DNA from: Zygaena filipendulae
Lineage: Eukaryota; Arthropoda; Insecta; Lepidoptera; Zygaenidae
DNA: 64,000 nucleotides
Direction: 5' to 3'
NCBI GenBank assembly: GCA_907165275.2
Contig: OU015650.1
Location: forward strand, 2,262,001-2,326,000
The translations under genes were made by a program, and so were the position numbers. Under the pieces are notes generated by a model that saw only the letters and a list, made by a program, of their open reading frames with translations, was not told the origin of the DNA and did not search any database. This document shows positions 12,101 through 21,335 of the stretch, in pieces. The stretch's first letter is position 1, and each line of letters begins with the position of its first letter.

Positions 12101-15100
12101 GCTTATTACGTGAAGTCAGGTGATCGTTAGCAAATATCTTCTTGGGATCGCCGGAGAAGTTTAGGTCAGTGGTGGTTATCCTTGATTTACGGATAGCAGC
12201 CAGAAACAAATCTTTACGGTACCGAGATTGCATTTTTAAGACAATAGGCTTGACTTGCCCTGGTTTAGGAAATTTTGAGGCTACTCTAGTTATAAAATCG
12301 ATGTCGTAGTGTTCGCTAAGATCAAAACCACATTTTGAAGCAATTTTTTTGACCAGTTCGATTAAATTTTCGTCTTTTCTCTCGGGTACGCCTATGATTT
12401 CTATATTGGAGCGCCTACACCACTGCTCGCGCGTCTCATTAGAGTAATCCAATGTTTTTATATTATTTTGGATAGCTTGCATGTCCTTTTCGATATTTAA
12501 AAAATTTTTCTTATCTTTTTCAAGATGTTCGACTCGATTTTTAACGTCTGATATTTCTTTATCAGTGAATTCAATGCATGCCCGGAGATCCTGGAAACTA
12601 AGGGATAAGGTGTTGATATCATTCTTGAATTCTCTGCTTAAACTGTCTCCAAGCTTAGATATCTTTTCTTCTTGTTTTTCTAGCATGTTATTCATAGCAG
12701 TCATAATATTTTTTTCCATGCGGGCAATGGCCTCAGTGATCGAGGAATCAAACTCGGGCATCTTACGTTTTCTTTGGGTGACGTACGTAGCTTCTGGCGG
12801 AGTTCGATCTACATTAATTAGTTCGGGCAAAGAAGAATGAAGCGAGCCCGGAGGCGAGCGTAATGGAAGCATTTTTAATGTCGTTTCAAGGTTGACACAC
12901 GAGTAGCAATCGTAGGAAAAAGCAAACGATACAAATAACAGGTACTTTAAAATAAGGAGGTTGTCTCTTTTACTCAACGGGTGCAGAAGAGCGCGCAATG
13001 CCACACAAACTGTACAGTTGCTTATTTGTAAATAAAACCACGGCACGTCCACTCAACATGCAATTCGGGCGCGTACTATGTATACTTAGTATATTCCATT
13101 GTATACTTAGTACTTTAACTGTTTACGGAGGGCACGCAATAGAAGCTCTCAAAAGGAATATTTTTTCCTGTTCTTGCTACATTTTTTATATATCTAATAA
13201 AACCTATATAGCCTTCCTCAATAAATGGACTATCCAACACAAAAATAATTTTTCAATTTGAACCCATAGTTCCGGAGATTAGCGCGTTCAAATAAATATA
13301 CAAACTCTTAGATGAGAATTCATTTTAAATTTCAGGAAGAAACGCGGGCCGTACAAAAAACGGGGAGAAAGAGTGGTTAAGGTCAAGACACGAATGAAAT
13401 GTGTGAAATGCGAGAAAAGTTTCCGGAAATATGAGAACTTGGAGGCGCACATGAGAAGTCACTTTGGGAAATTAGTACGTAAATCAATAATAAACTGTCA
13501 CTTTTGGCGGTCAGGTTCAGCAATGATCGTCATGTGTCTCAGTTTTTGTAAGTTACGTTAGCAACCAGAATATTTCAAAAAGTAAAGATTTGATTTTTTT
13601 GTTTGCTACAATTTAACTTACTAATACTACAGGACCGATTTCAAAAATTCTTTCACCATTAGATTACTAGTACTACATTATCCCTGAGTATTGAGTTATA
13701 AAGGCTATATTGTAACCCGAAATTCCCTCGGGAACTCCGAAATTACCGCGGGCGAAACCGTGGGGCGCAACCGCTAGTAGCTAATATGTCGCTCGTCGCG
13801 CGACCCCCGTGCTTGGTTTCGACCGTAATGGGCATGATACCTAAATGCTTATTTTTAGTCCGTCTTATACAGGAATATTTTTTATTCAGTGCACAAACTT
13901 TTACAAATTAATCTTAAAGGAGTTTTAATAAACACCTTTTTTTATTTTAATAAGTCTTAGTACAAAAAAGTAAAGTTATCGTGAACCAAAGATGTATACT
14001 TTGCAATTGATTTATTGGCTACTCTATTTGCCGCCGCCACCGCTGAGCGCGAAGCGCTCGTTCGGCTAGGTATTTACGTGGGTTACAATTTACCGACAGC
14101 TGATCGAGGTCGTTCACCCCCGCTGCAACACCCCCGCGTACGCCGCACGGCGCGTGCGCCCATTGATATCATTACGAATAGATAATGTCCATATTTTGCT
14201 AATTTAAAGTGGGATAAAAAAATATAAAAAAATTTGAATAAATAATGGAAATGTGTTCTATTACTGATATTGAACCACCAAAAATTTTTGGGCATTGCTT
14301 AAAAAATATTCCTGTAGATTAATAAAAAAATATTGAACATTATTTATTATTATTTAGTATTTTTCTTTTTATTGTCTTCGAAAAATAACGGCGATACGTT
14401 GAGTTGAAATTCCATGTGACGTCACACCTAGGTACACTTTGTAAGTTTGTACTTGTCTTAGTTATGACGTCGCGACTTCCCACTCCTGAAGCGTTTTATC
14501 TAAGTATTTTTTCAATAAGTTGATAAAGCAAAAAATATGTGTCTAATGTGTATTATTTTTTTAGTATCTAACTGATGCACTAAATAGAATTTTGATTTTT
14601 AAACCTCGTCATCATGCCCATTTTGATTTTATACCTTGTCATCATGCCCATTTTGATTTTACACCTCGTCATCATGCCCATTTTGATTCTACACCTCGTC
14701 ATCGTGCCCATTTTGATTTTATACCTCGTCATCATGCCCATTTTGATTTTATACCCTGTCGTCATACCCCCCGGCAGCCGGACATCAAGTGCAAGCTGTG
14801 CGACAAGACGTTCCTGACGGCGCGCAGCCTGGCCAGCCACGTGCGCGCGCACTCGGGCGTGCGCCGCTACCGGTGCCTCGCGTGCGGCAAGAGCTTCGCC
14901 TACCTCAACGTGCTCAAGAACCACGAGCTGATACACGCCGGCGTCAAGAACCACATGTGCCACATATGCGACGCCAAGTTCGTGCAGCCGTACAATCTGA
15001 AGGTGAGCTCGCCTCTCGGCCGTAGGTATAACACAACACGTAGAGATTAGCCCCTACAACGTCACAAACTAACAATTCACAAATAGATATCTAGATGTAC

Positions 15101-16541
15101 TAATATTATAAATGGATTTAATAGGTATGCATTTACAACAAAAATTGTAGTGTATTGTAGTAAATAGAATTAGAATAGAATAGAATACAATAGAATACAC
15201 TTTATTGTACACCAAAATAATGTTACAGTGTGTTTACAGAAATTTATAACTAAAAGCATACAAAAGGCGGTCTTATCGCAATATATATAGTATATAATTT
15301 ATATAATTATTTAATAAATATAATTATTTTATAAATATTTAATTTTTTATATAATTTATATTAATGTAGTGTATACACAATTTTAATAATAAAATTGTAA
15401 TAATTGTAATAAATATTAAAATTGTAAAAATTGTAATAATGTATTGTAATAATATTAAAATTGTAGTAAGTGTAGTGTATATAAATATTAAAATTGTAAT
15501 AATAAAATTGTAATAATTGTAATAAATATTAAAATTGTAAAAATTGTAATAATGTATTGTAATAATATTAAAATTGTAGTAAGTATAGTGTATATAAATA
15601 TTAAAATTGTAATAATAAAATTGTAATAATTGTAATAAATATTAAAATTGTAAAAGTTGTAATAATGTATTGTAATAATATTTAAATTGTAGTACGTGTA
15701 GTGTATAAGTATTACCTATAGTTACAAGCTTGCACAATTTGGGACAAGGTGGCACTGAGTTATAATGTCCAAACTTTGTCATTATTATGTTTGGACTTTA
15801 GTGATATCAATGTTTAATGGCAGCTTATTTATGCAGATCCATTTGGAGACGCACAGCAACGAAAAGGCGTACGGGTGCTTCCAGTGCGGCAAGAAGTTCG
15901 CGCAGGCCGGCAACCTCAAGGTGCACCTCATCCGGCACACCGGTGTCAAGAACGTCGCCTGCCACCTCTGCGACATGAAGTTCTACATCAAGGTAACGTG
16001 TACCGACTGTTACTATGTTTAGAAAGAAATTTAAAGGGTATGTTCCGTTATCACTGATAGCACTGTAAGATATGACGTCAATTTAGTACACTAAAACCGT
16101 TCCTTTTTATATAAACTACTATACCAAACTGGTTACTGTTTAAAACTGTCGTCCATGTTCATTGTCATGTCACGCTGTTGACCACTCATTGACCAGTAAT
16201 TGATCCGAGATTGATCACGGGATCAAACCACTGAGAGCACCTTACCTCGAAAACGCCAGTGCTCGCAGTATAAAAATGGCGATGATTATGACGTCATACT
16301 GCCTGCCCTAGGACACTGCGGCAGTATACTGTCAGTTATAACGGAACATACCGTTATTTTTTGTGAAGCGTCACTCCGCCCCCCGCTTATTGTGTGCCTC
16401 TCCTCATCTCGCCACACGTAGCGGCGAGCCTAGAGGTAATAGCGGCGCAGATAAGCACTGCGGTAGTTACGATTGATTTAGGTCTTGGGATAATTAACCG
16501 ACTTCCAAAAAGGAGGAGGTTCTATGTTCGATTGTATGTAT

Positions 16542-16601
<60 letters not shown>

Positions 16602-19600
16602 ATGTTCACCGATTACTCGAAGACGGTTGGACCGATTTGAAAAATTCTTTTTTTGTTTGATAGGGTATACTCCCAGTTAGGTCCCATTGCCACCAAGTCG
16701 GGATCTGATGATGGGATCTTGGAGAAATCGAAGGAACTCTTCAAAAATTATAGGCACACTTATGGCGATTTGGATATTTTTTATAGTAAATCGTTCATTT
16801 GCTTTCGGAAAGCAAAATTTGAAGAGGTGGAACTGATGATGATGACCACAGGTGGTCATCAGAACAACTCAAAAATAATACGTATTTCATGGGTTCCGAT
16901 TGAAGCGATTTGAAAAATTCTTTTTTTGTTTGATAGGGTATACTCCCAGTTAGGTCCCATTGCCACCAAGTCGGGATCTGATGATGGGATCTTGGAGAAA
17001 TCGAAGGAACTCTTCAAAAATTATAGGCACACTTATGGCGATTTGGATATTTTTTATAGTAAATCGTTCATTTGCTTTCGGAAAGCAAAATTTGAAGAGG
17101 TGGAACTGATGATGATGACCACAGGTGGTCATCAGAACAACTCAAAAATAATACGTATTTCATGGGTTCCGATTGAAGCGATTTCAAAAATTGTTATTTT
17201 GTTTGATAGGGGATACTCCCAAATTGATTCCATTGTCACCAAGTCGAGATCTGATGATGGGATCTTGGAGTAATCGAGGGAACTCTTCAAAAATTATGAG
17301 AACACTTATAGCGATTTTTGTATTTTTTATAGTAAAACGTTTCTTTGCTTTCGGAAAGTAAAATCTGAAGAAGAGGAACTGATGATGAAGACCACAGATG
17401 GTCATCGGAACTACTCAATAATGGGTATTTCACGGGTTCCGAATCGTTAACTTTAATATGGTTTCTAAGCAATTTATGCCCGTCACAATGTATATGGTGA
17501 AGTGGAACTGATGGTGATGTACTAGGAGAACTCCTCAACAATTAACGTCCCTGAGTCGGGAAAAGCAATATTTTGTAAAAGGTGATGAGCAGTTGACATT
17601 AGGCTATTGTAACTTAGAGAAATTACGAACCAAGTCACTTAAAAGCGAGAAATAAACAAAATTTTAACAAAAAAATTAAAACCGACTTCCAAAAACACAA
17701 AACTAAAAAACTAAAAATAAAAAGCTAAAAATAACAAAATACTGATTTAATCCAAAAGACATAAACACACGTAATATTATTATTGGTTTGTGCTACCACT
17801 GGTCGGTATGAAGTCGGTGACAAGCCAAATATGGAGGGGGAAGATGGGCTAAGTCGACTCCCGCCACCAGCTCTTCGTGAGCAGAACAACCCAAGTGGGC
17901 AGACACCAGCGGGCTTGTCACCGAATTCAAACCGACCAGTGGTAGCACAAACCAATAATAATATTACGTGTGTTTATGTCTTTTGGATTAAATCAGTATT
18001 TTGTTATTTTTAGCTTTTTATTTTTAGTTTTTTAGTTTTGTGTTTTTGGAAGTCGGTTTTAATTTTTTTGTTAAAATTTTTTTATGGTAGAGTACTTCAA
18101 TCCGGATATAAAAAGGTGTGAATTGTTTATATTTTTTGTCATTGATTTTAAAATTAATTGATAATGTGTCACCTGATAACCTGACAGATGTACAGTATGA
18201 ATGATATTATCTTTATTTATAAATGCGAATATGAGTTTATTTGTTACGTTTTCATATCTTAACTACTTAACCGATCATTATGTTTACATACACATTGTCA
18301 GGGGGGAAAAAAAGCACATTGGGCACTTTTTATCCAATAATTCCCGTGGGAACTCAAAAATTAACGCGGGCGAAAGCGTGGGAAACAGCTAGTTATACTT
18401 ACTATTATAAATGCGAAAGTGTGTTTTGTTTGTTACGCTTTCTCGTCGTAACGGCTAAACCGATCTTTATGATTTATTTTAATTTTTATTTATTTTTATT
18501 AATTATGATTTATTTTATTTTTTATTTATTTTTATTAATTATGATTTATTTTAATTTTATTTTGATAATTGATTTTTTTTAATCTTTTTAATTGATTTAA
18601 TTTTTTTTAGTTGATTCTTTATTATGTTTGGATATTGTTTTTATTTTATTTTTAGTCTGCATAAACTGCACGCCAATACGTCGAATATGCGGTCAAATAT
18701 TTAATATAAATTGACATCTAGTTGTACCATTATCTTGCGATTAAATGAATTATTATTATGCAATTTGGTGTACACGTTGTCAGGTATACAGAGAAGGACA
18801 TAGGGTACGTTTATTCCGTAATTCCCGCGGGAACTCCGGAATTACCGCGGGAAACAGGTAGTATTATAATAAAAGCGTGTCGGGTGTTCCCTAGGGCGAC
18901 ATGATAAAGCACATGAAGTCCCATTCGGCGGTGAAGCCGTTCTCGTGCGAGCTGTGCGACAAGTCCTTCAAGATTCGGAGTTTCCTCAGCGTGCACATGC
19001 GCTCCCACACAGGTAACCAGCCCATTTGCATCAACTTCCTCCCTTACTAAGGCAAATAATACTAAGTAGAAATGAAACGGATATCCGGTAACTATCCGAT
19101 ATCCGGCCTTGTTTTCACTATACGATCGGATACCGGATAGTAAATCAGTATCCGGCATGATACCGGATAGTAAAATTCAAAAAATTCTCATGCCGCGTAC
19201 TTGTTATCGTCACTGTTTAAATCAAAATATGACAATGGGCATTGATTGACTAATTTTTTTATAGCCCGTCTTGTAGATTAATAAAAAATATTGGACACGT
19301 ATTTTTTCTTTTTTTACGTAAACAAAAAATAACGGCGATACATTGAGTTGAAATTTCACGTGACGTTACTTGACGGATAGTTTAGTTTGTATGGCGGTTT
19401 TAGCGGTTAGTGACCTCACGACCCCCTCACCCTACACTTTAATGCGCTTTATCTCTGTATATTTTAATTTATTTGAAAAAGCAAAAAATACGTGTCTATT
19501 GTTTTTTTATTTTCTAACTGACAAATTAGAATTTTGATTTTCAAAAGTAGTCCACATCCCAATTTGGCGATGGTAAATGGTTTTTTAATCATGACATTTC

Positions 19601-21112
19601 TTGTTAATCATTCAAACATAAAACCAAGACGACAAGTGAAGACACCATGGAATAAACAAATGTACTGAGAAACAAACGCAAATTGACATGTGCGATAACA
19701 CTCGAATATTTCCGACCTCTTTCACCGCGCCTATATTCAAATTTGATCGCGTCATGTAACGCGATAAAGGGCCGAATATCCGGTAGCCGGATATCCGGCG
19801 CTCCGGTCTCGTAGCTTGCCGAATATTCGGTATCCGGCCAAACCACTATCCGTTTCATCTCTAATACTAAGTATTAACAGCTTGGTGAGACTCCATAAAA
19901 ATGTCTATGACATTGGTGGGAGGCGGAGTGTCACTTCTGTATAGTATAACCTCTATTCTTTGGTATTACTACGTAAAAAAGGGACACTCCGCCCCCGCCA
20001 ACTTCGTACCTCCCCACGCCCCGCCACAACGTAGCGGCGAGCCTAGAGGTGACAGTGGTGCACACTGTGCGTGTGTCGGACAATATCGACCTCGACGTGA
20101 CCTCGGTACCTACTGAACTCCTCTGAAACGCCTTGATCGATTTTTATGAAATGTTTTGTGTATACTTGGTATGTAGGTCTGAGAATAAGTCGTAGGCTAT
20201 TCTTTATACCCTTAGGTGATAAGGGTGGCTACCCAGATTTTTTTTTTGAGAAAATTATACTTTTGCGTTCCTGCGGGAATTCCGAAACTCATAGCTATAG
20301 TAGTTATAAAATATTGTATCACGACCTTATAGTAATTGAGGTGTGAGTAAATACCAAAATGTTTCATGTTCTGTATATTGTTATTATTATTATTATTATT
20401 GTTGTTTTTTTTTTCCCCGAACAACTATAATAACCGGGCGGCGCAGGCGAGCGGCCGTTCGCGTGCGACGTGTGCCCGAAGCGGTTCATGTCGCGCAAGG
20501 ACCTGCGCAACCACCGCATGATCCACACGGGCGAGCGGCCGCACCGCTGCGCGCTCTGCGGCCAGGCCTTCATACAGAAGTGCGCGCTCAACCGGCACGC
20601 GCGCGCGCACGGCAAGCGGCCCCACGACGCGCGCGCCGACACCACCAGCACCACCACCAACACCAACGCGCACAACGTCAGGTACGGTCGGATTGTAAAG
20701 TTTTTTAAACTATTCGAAACGAATTTTGCAAGAAATATAAGTCTCGATTTCTCGTCAAACTAACTAGCCCCCTTAGCCGAGTTGAAAATCTGTAATTATT
20801 TTAGATAACTAGATATCCAACTAAGGAAAAATTTTGATTTTTAATTGGACGATTTTTTGTGACCAGCGATAACGATTATATATTGTCAACTTGGCTAAGG
20901 GGGCTGAAAAAAAAATATAATACTCATTTTCAAACCTCAAATTTGCTCACATAAAAAAACAAAATTATAGACGTATTAAGAATCTTCTTTTTGAAGTCGC
21001 ATAAAGTGCGCCAGCTGATCTATAAATCATAATAACTTTCAGTCCACAGCTGCCGCCGGTCGTGGTCGTACCGCCGAGCGTGTCGTTCGCAGAGTGGCAG
21101 GGCGGCGCGTGA
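6145..21112 (+). CDS. ZAD C2H2 zinc-finger protein, nine fingers, nine exons
   Basis: A likely nuclear transcription factor of about 454 residues. Exons: 6145-6264, 7281-7409, 7571-7743, 13336-13474, 14778-15002, 15837-15992, 18895-19012, 20447-20681, 21043-21112. All joins keep frame. Exons 1-2 encode a ZAD, a zinc-binding dimerisation domain (CRAC, then CQAC), split after CTSVE. Exon 3 is an acidic linker. Exons 4-8 carry nine C2H2 fingers, beginning CVKCEKSF, CKLCDKTF, CLACGKSF, CHICDAKF, CFQCGKKF, CHLCDMKF, CELCDKSF, CDVCPKRF and CALCGQAF. Fingers 4 and 6 are each divided by an intron. A short proline/valine-rich tail ends EWQGGA. Exons 5-8 are strikingly GC-rich against AT-rich exons 1-4. 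Intron 3 (5.6 kb) holds an antisense LINE. Target genes cannot be read from sequence. Confidence 0.88.
6284..6845 (-). repeat. Short interspersed repeat K copies in intron 1
   Basis: Two or three adjacent pieces of the family lie here. 6284-6568 begins TAGCTGTGCCCTGCGGTTTC; 6569 onward begins TAGCTGCCCCCCCGATTTCA; a third piece from about 6676 matches the 3779-4237 subfamily in reverse. They fill most of the first half of intron 1 of the zinc-finger gene. Confidence 0.6.
8510..11392 (-). CDS. LINE ORF2: endonuclease and reverse transcriptase
   Basis: A 960-residue polyprotein that nicks target DNA and copies the element RNA. The N-terminal apurinic-type endonuclease shows YYQNARGLRTK, DIICITETWL, LILGDFN and LDLVIS (about residues 5-225). 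The reverse transcriptase follows: PIFKSGNKHNIEQYRPIS, TDYSKAFDKISH, GVPQGSHFGPLLFNL and the catalytic box LLMYADDKKIFS near residue 690. A C-terminal region (RSILEYGSAVWNPQYN) is typical of the Jockey/CR1 group. The frame is uninterrupted, with no RNase H seen. The TAG stop abuts the K-type repeat. The ATG overlaps by 13 bases the end of a minus-strand frame that fills the spacer. Confidence 0.9.
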   Translation of the reverse strand: MATLNIYYQNARGLRTKTHSFLSNVLRNDYDIICITETWLLPGIYSSELFDSRYTVYRCDRDYDSTGLMYGGGVLIAVQRTLRVCPPRLAPLPTSPILKTELITVTLSLQSNTLLRIFVVYFAPHRNQLESQIAFYDFITDLRTSSPNDVFLILGDFNITYAQWFKPVDSPYFSLSNPSNDSLVTALGDFLNITDFNQYNNFLNHNQRILDLVISNNNSCKVGVCADALALPVDQHHVTLTLTMDLALTHPLVTPPRLVYLFHNADYDHIGKVLTNYNWVEEFHNLADVDEMLLHFYSILHNIINDYVPSKIVRSTSRYPPWYTHSLHKIINEKNKYHKKWKIYKRQSDYDTFSLLRSRQKRVEHQCYNNYIVMAENSIKSCSKNLFRFFKSKRSCDDIPDSMFFGNNTVSSGADIAELFNDFFKSVFEPSLRANSSLSPGLTTHDCKNSSVNIGSITLYPELVHKFLKSLDVNKGAGPDGLHPYFLRSCADFIFTPLTIIYNYSLYSGKFPSEWKRSYIVPIFKSGNKHNIEQYRPISKLSILSKLFEKLVLHKLSPILNSVITNNQHGFIPKRSTETNLCEFTDIVLTAMDKGYQVDTIYTDYSKAFDKISHFLLINKLKELGIHGDLLRWLTSYLENRCQAVSVKGFVSSFVPVTSGVPQGSHFGPLLFNLFINDVTRIFTKANLLMYADDKKIFSLVKMASDCSALQSELDRFYQYCLENKLFLNIDKCTVITYTRKHNFLTFNYKFNNISINRRSQVKDLGIILDHKLTFDKHIDFITSKAYRMLGFIMRNCKVFKTQATFKIIFYAYVRSILEYGSAVWNPQYNCHIEQLENIQKKFVKYFLYKFPNTNNEKGPSGFQSLKTRRELRDVTFLYKLLNGHLDSAYLLSQINFRCPNSFTRSRDLFAVPTSRTNYAKNCYIRRSCDLYNKKFSHIDMFNISLFKLHNIFKSNSTEN
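11380..11946 (-). CDS. Hydrophobic 188-codon ORF in the LINE spacer, uncertain
   Basis: This frame runs unbroken through nearly the whole gap between ORF1 and ORF2, starting 9 bases past the ORF1 stop and ending inside the first codons of ORF2 (13-base overlap). The translation is rich in F, L, I, Y and S (for example VILTLGSLYYNFYIVNKQYH) with several membrane-like runs. It has no recognisable domain. T-rich sequence can give long hydrophobic frames by chance, since stop codons need A or G, so coding is unproven. Its position would suit termination-reinitiation into ORF2. Confidence 0.25.
   Translation of the reverse strand: MFLYLVILSLSLSDYNITISLITVYFFHIKVGVDAGANRTFNFVSLFIFLYLIDPSIWCGRVSYRSVQILSSISIYLYTKQLFYEALPFPYIQSFVNVLSIYLKFNPTTYLQASKILIYRHLKNQLDLDIVNTILYLLLYSKQSLSSFVFYLILYITVIILTLGSLYYNFYIVNKQYHFLLNLIQWLP
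11955..12872 (-). CDS. LINE ORF1: coiled-coil nucleic-acid-binding protein
   Basis: About 305 residues from the ATG at 12872 (MLPLRSPPGS). The frame stays open to an ATG at 13052, but that extension is hydrophobic and probably untranslated leader. Residues from about 50 to 140 form a predicted coiled coil (EKQEEKISKLGDSLSREFKN onward). The C-terminal half begins CRRSNIEIIGVPERKDENLI, which resembles the FP25K-type domain used as ORF1 by several insect CR1-related LINEs (family knowledge, not searched). It would coat element RNA and aid strand exchange. It lies 562 bases upstream of ORF2. Confidence 0.75.
   Translation of the reverse strand: MLPLRSPPGSLHSSLPELINVDRTPPEATYVTQRKRKMPEFDSSITEAIARMEKNIMTAMNNMLEKQEEKISKLGDSLSREFKNDINTLSLSFQDLRACIEFTDKEISDVKNRVEHLEKDKKNFLNIEKDMQAIQNNIKTLDYSNETREQWCRRSNIEIIGVPERKDENLIELVKKIASKCGFDLSEHYDIDFITRVASKFPKPGQVKPIVLKMQSRYRKDLFLAAIRKSRITTTDLNFSGDPKKIFANDHLTSRNKQLLRNAKELAKNNNYAYVWVKNCKVMVRRNDQSPITTILTEEDLNKIK
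13600..13788 (+). repeat. Short interspersed repeat K in intron 4
   Basis: A diverged copy ends GGGCGAAACCGTGGGGCGCAACCGCTAGT. It begins soon after the exon 4 donor of the zinc-finger gene. Confidence 0.55.
13857..14582. mobile_element. MITE family D copy split by MITE C
   Basis: The outer element runs from AGTCCGTC (13857) to GATGCACT (14582, degraded GACGGACT) and contains the family's internal TGACGTCAC motifs. At 13868 it is interrupted by a second element, and it resumes at about 14316 with TAGATTAATAAAAAAATATT. Family D copies recur at about 19263, 31746, 32950, 45940, 52023, 57560 and 59794. Confidence 0.75.
13868..14316 (+). mobile_element. MITE family C, copy 1, nested in MITE D
   Basis: A 449-bp element with inverted ends TACAGGAATATTTTTT and AAAAAATATTCCTGTA, and a GC-rich centre containing GCGCGAAGCGCTCGTTCGG. 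The second copy, 50903-51331 in ACOX-B intron 3, is alignable over its whole length. TA flanks both sides, fitting a TA target duplication (inference). Confidence 0.75.
14604..14770 (+). repeat. 30-bp tandem repeat abutting zinc-finger exon 5
   Basis: Five to six copies of a unit containing CATGCCCATTTTGATTTTA, at exactly 30-bp spacing, end 7-10 bases before the exon 5 acceptor at 14777. Because 30 is divisible by three, the array is open in the exon's own reading frame. Confidence 0.85.
15168..15300. repeat. LINE 3'-end remnant
   Basis: AGAATAGAATACAATAGAATACACTTTATTGTACACC followed by GGCGGTCTTATCGCAA looks like the 3' tail of a non-LTR element. About 47335-47440 carries a matching inverted 'TGCGATAAGACCGCC' and a tail of AATAAATAAATA. 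Confidence 0.45.
15362..15712. repeat. 113-bp AT-rich tandem array in intron 5
   Basis: Three copies of an A/T-only-like unit built from AAATTGTAATAAT motifs. The marker TAGTGTAT recurs at 15367, 15473, 15586 and 15699, i.e. spacings of 106, 113 and 113. It lies 125 bp before exon 6 of the zinc-finger gene. Confidence 0.8.
16037..16352. mobile_element. MITE with GGTATGTTCCGTTAT ends
   Basis: A 316-bp element with exact 15-bp inverted ends, GGTATGTTCCGTTAT at 16037-16051 and ATAACGGAACATACC at 16338-16352. It lies just after the exon 6 donor in intron 6. There is no coding capacity, and no certain target duplication was seen. Confidence 0.7.
16496..18058 (+). mobile_element. Element B, copy 2, with internal 273-bp duplication
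   Basis: The same family as 1201-2440 in the opposite orientation: AACCGACTTCCAAAAAGGAG at the start and TTTTTGGAAGTCGGTT at the end. A run of about 50 T follows the start. Units 16634-16906 and 16907-17179 are an apparently identical 273-bp tandem duplication; a third diverged unit follows at about 17180-17430. The last 385 bp (about 17675-18058) form the long inverted repeat seen in copy 1. It occupies half of intron 6 of the zinc-finger gene. Confidence 0.8.
18200..18870 (+). repeat. Short interspersed repeat K copies before exon 7
   Basis: One copy ends GGGAAACAGCTAGT near 18393 and a second starts at 18400. Low-complexity TTATTTTT sequence follows, then another fragment at about 18775-18862 that ends only 30 bp before the exon 7 acceptor. 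Confidence 0.55.
19067..19863. mobile_element. hAT-type non-autonomous element with 8-bp target duplication
   Basis: The inverted ends are TAGAAATGAAACGGATA and TATCCGTTTCATCTCTA. The 8-bp sequence ATACTAAG is present on both sides (19059-19066 and 19864-19871), which fits hAT transposition. Subterminal sequence is packed with TATCCGG motifs. A family D copy (about 19263-19525) is nested inside. It lies in intron 7 of the zinc-finger gene. Confidence 0.85.
20766..20904. mobile_element. Short MITE with AGCCCCCTTAGCC ends
   Basis: A 139-bp foldback with about 20-bp inverted ends, AGCCCCCTTAGCCGAGTTGA and TCAACTTGGCTAAGGGGGCT. It sits in intron 8 of the zinc-finger gene, 85 bp after the exon 8 donor. 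Confidence 0.75.
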
Positions 21113-21335
21113 TGGCGGCACGCGATGGTGACGCGTGATGGTGACACGATGATCACGCGTGATGGCGGCACGTGATGGTGACACGATGATCACGCGTGAT
21201 GGCGGGGCGCGACGGTGACGTGATGGTGACACGTGATGATCATTCCTGATTGCGAGGCGTGATGGCGGCACGTGATGATTACGCGTGATGGTGACACGTG
21301 ACGGTGACACGTGATGGCGGCGCGCGGTAAAATAG
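21104..21335 (+). repeat. Degenerate GTGATGGCG minisatellite over the zinc-finger stop codon
   Basis: Irregular short units built on CGTGATGGYG-ACAC fill the start of the 3' untranslated region. The gene's TGA stop (21110-21112) is part of the first CGTGATGG unit. Confidence 0.75.

Larger units (their letters stand above)
7925..13130 (-). mobile_element. Non-LTR retrotransposon (Jockey/CR1-like LINE), both ORFs intact
   Basis: On the minus strand the order is: 5' region (boundary uncertain, near 13.1 kb), ORF1 (12872-11955), a 560-bp spacer, ORF2 (11392-8510), a 3' region, and a (AAAT)n tail at about 7963-7925. The tail type is what target-primed LINEs leave. The 3' region directly after the ORF2 stop contains an approximately 170-bp K-type short repeat (about 8340-8507). 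Another K repeat appears split by the whole element: its head is at 7866-7924 and its body resumes at about 13140-13310. It lies antisense in intron 3 of the zinc-finger gene. Absence of stops suggests a young copy. Confidence 0.8.

Noticed and set aside
12481..12840. Plus-strand 119-codon open frame opposite LINE ORF1
   Set aside because: It is antisense to a coiled-coil coding region with a recognisable family; no independent support.
14083..14295. 70-codon open frame in MITE C
   Set aside because: It lies wholly in a non-autonomous element and is not kept in the second copy at 50903-51331.
16653..17273. Open frame beginning MFDRVYSQLGPIATKS
   Set aside because: It is repeated identically by the 273-bp duplication within a non-autonomous element and has no domain; treated as repeat sequence.
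20343..20708. GC-rich open frames overlapping zinc-finger exon 8
   Set aside because: They are shadow frames of the exon, which is GC-rich and therefore poor in stop codons; only the frame with CDVC and CALC fingers fits.
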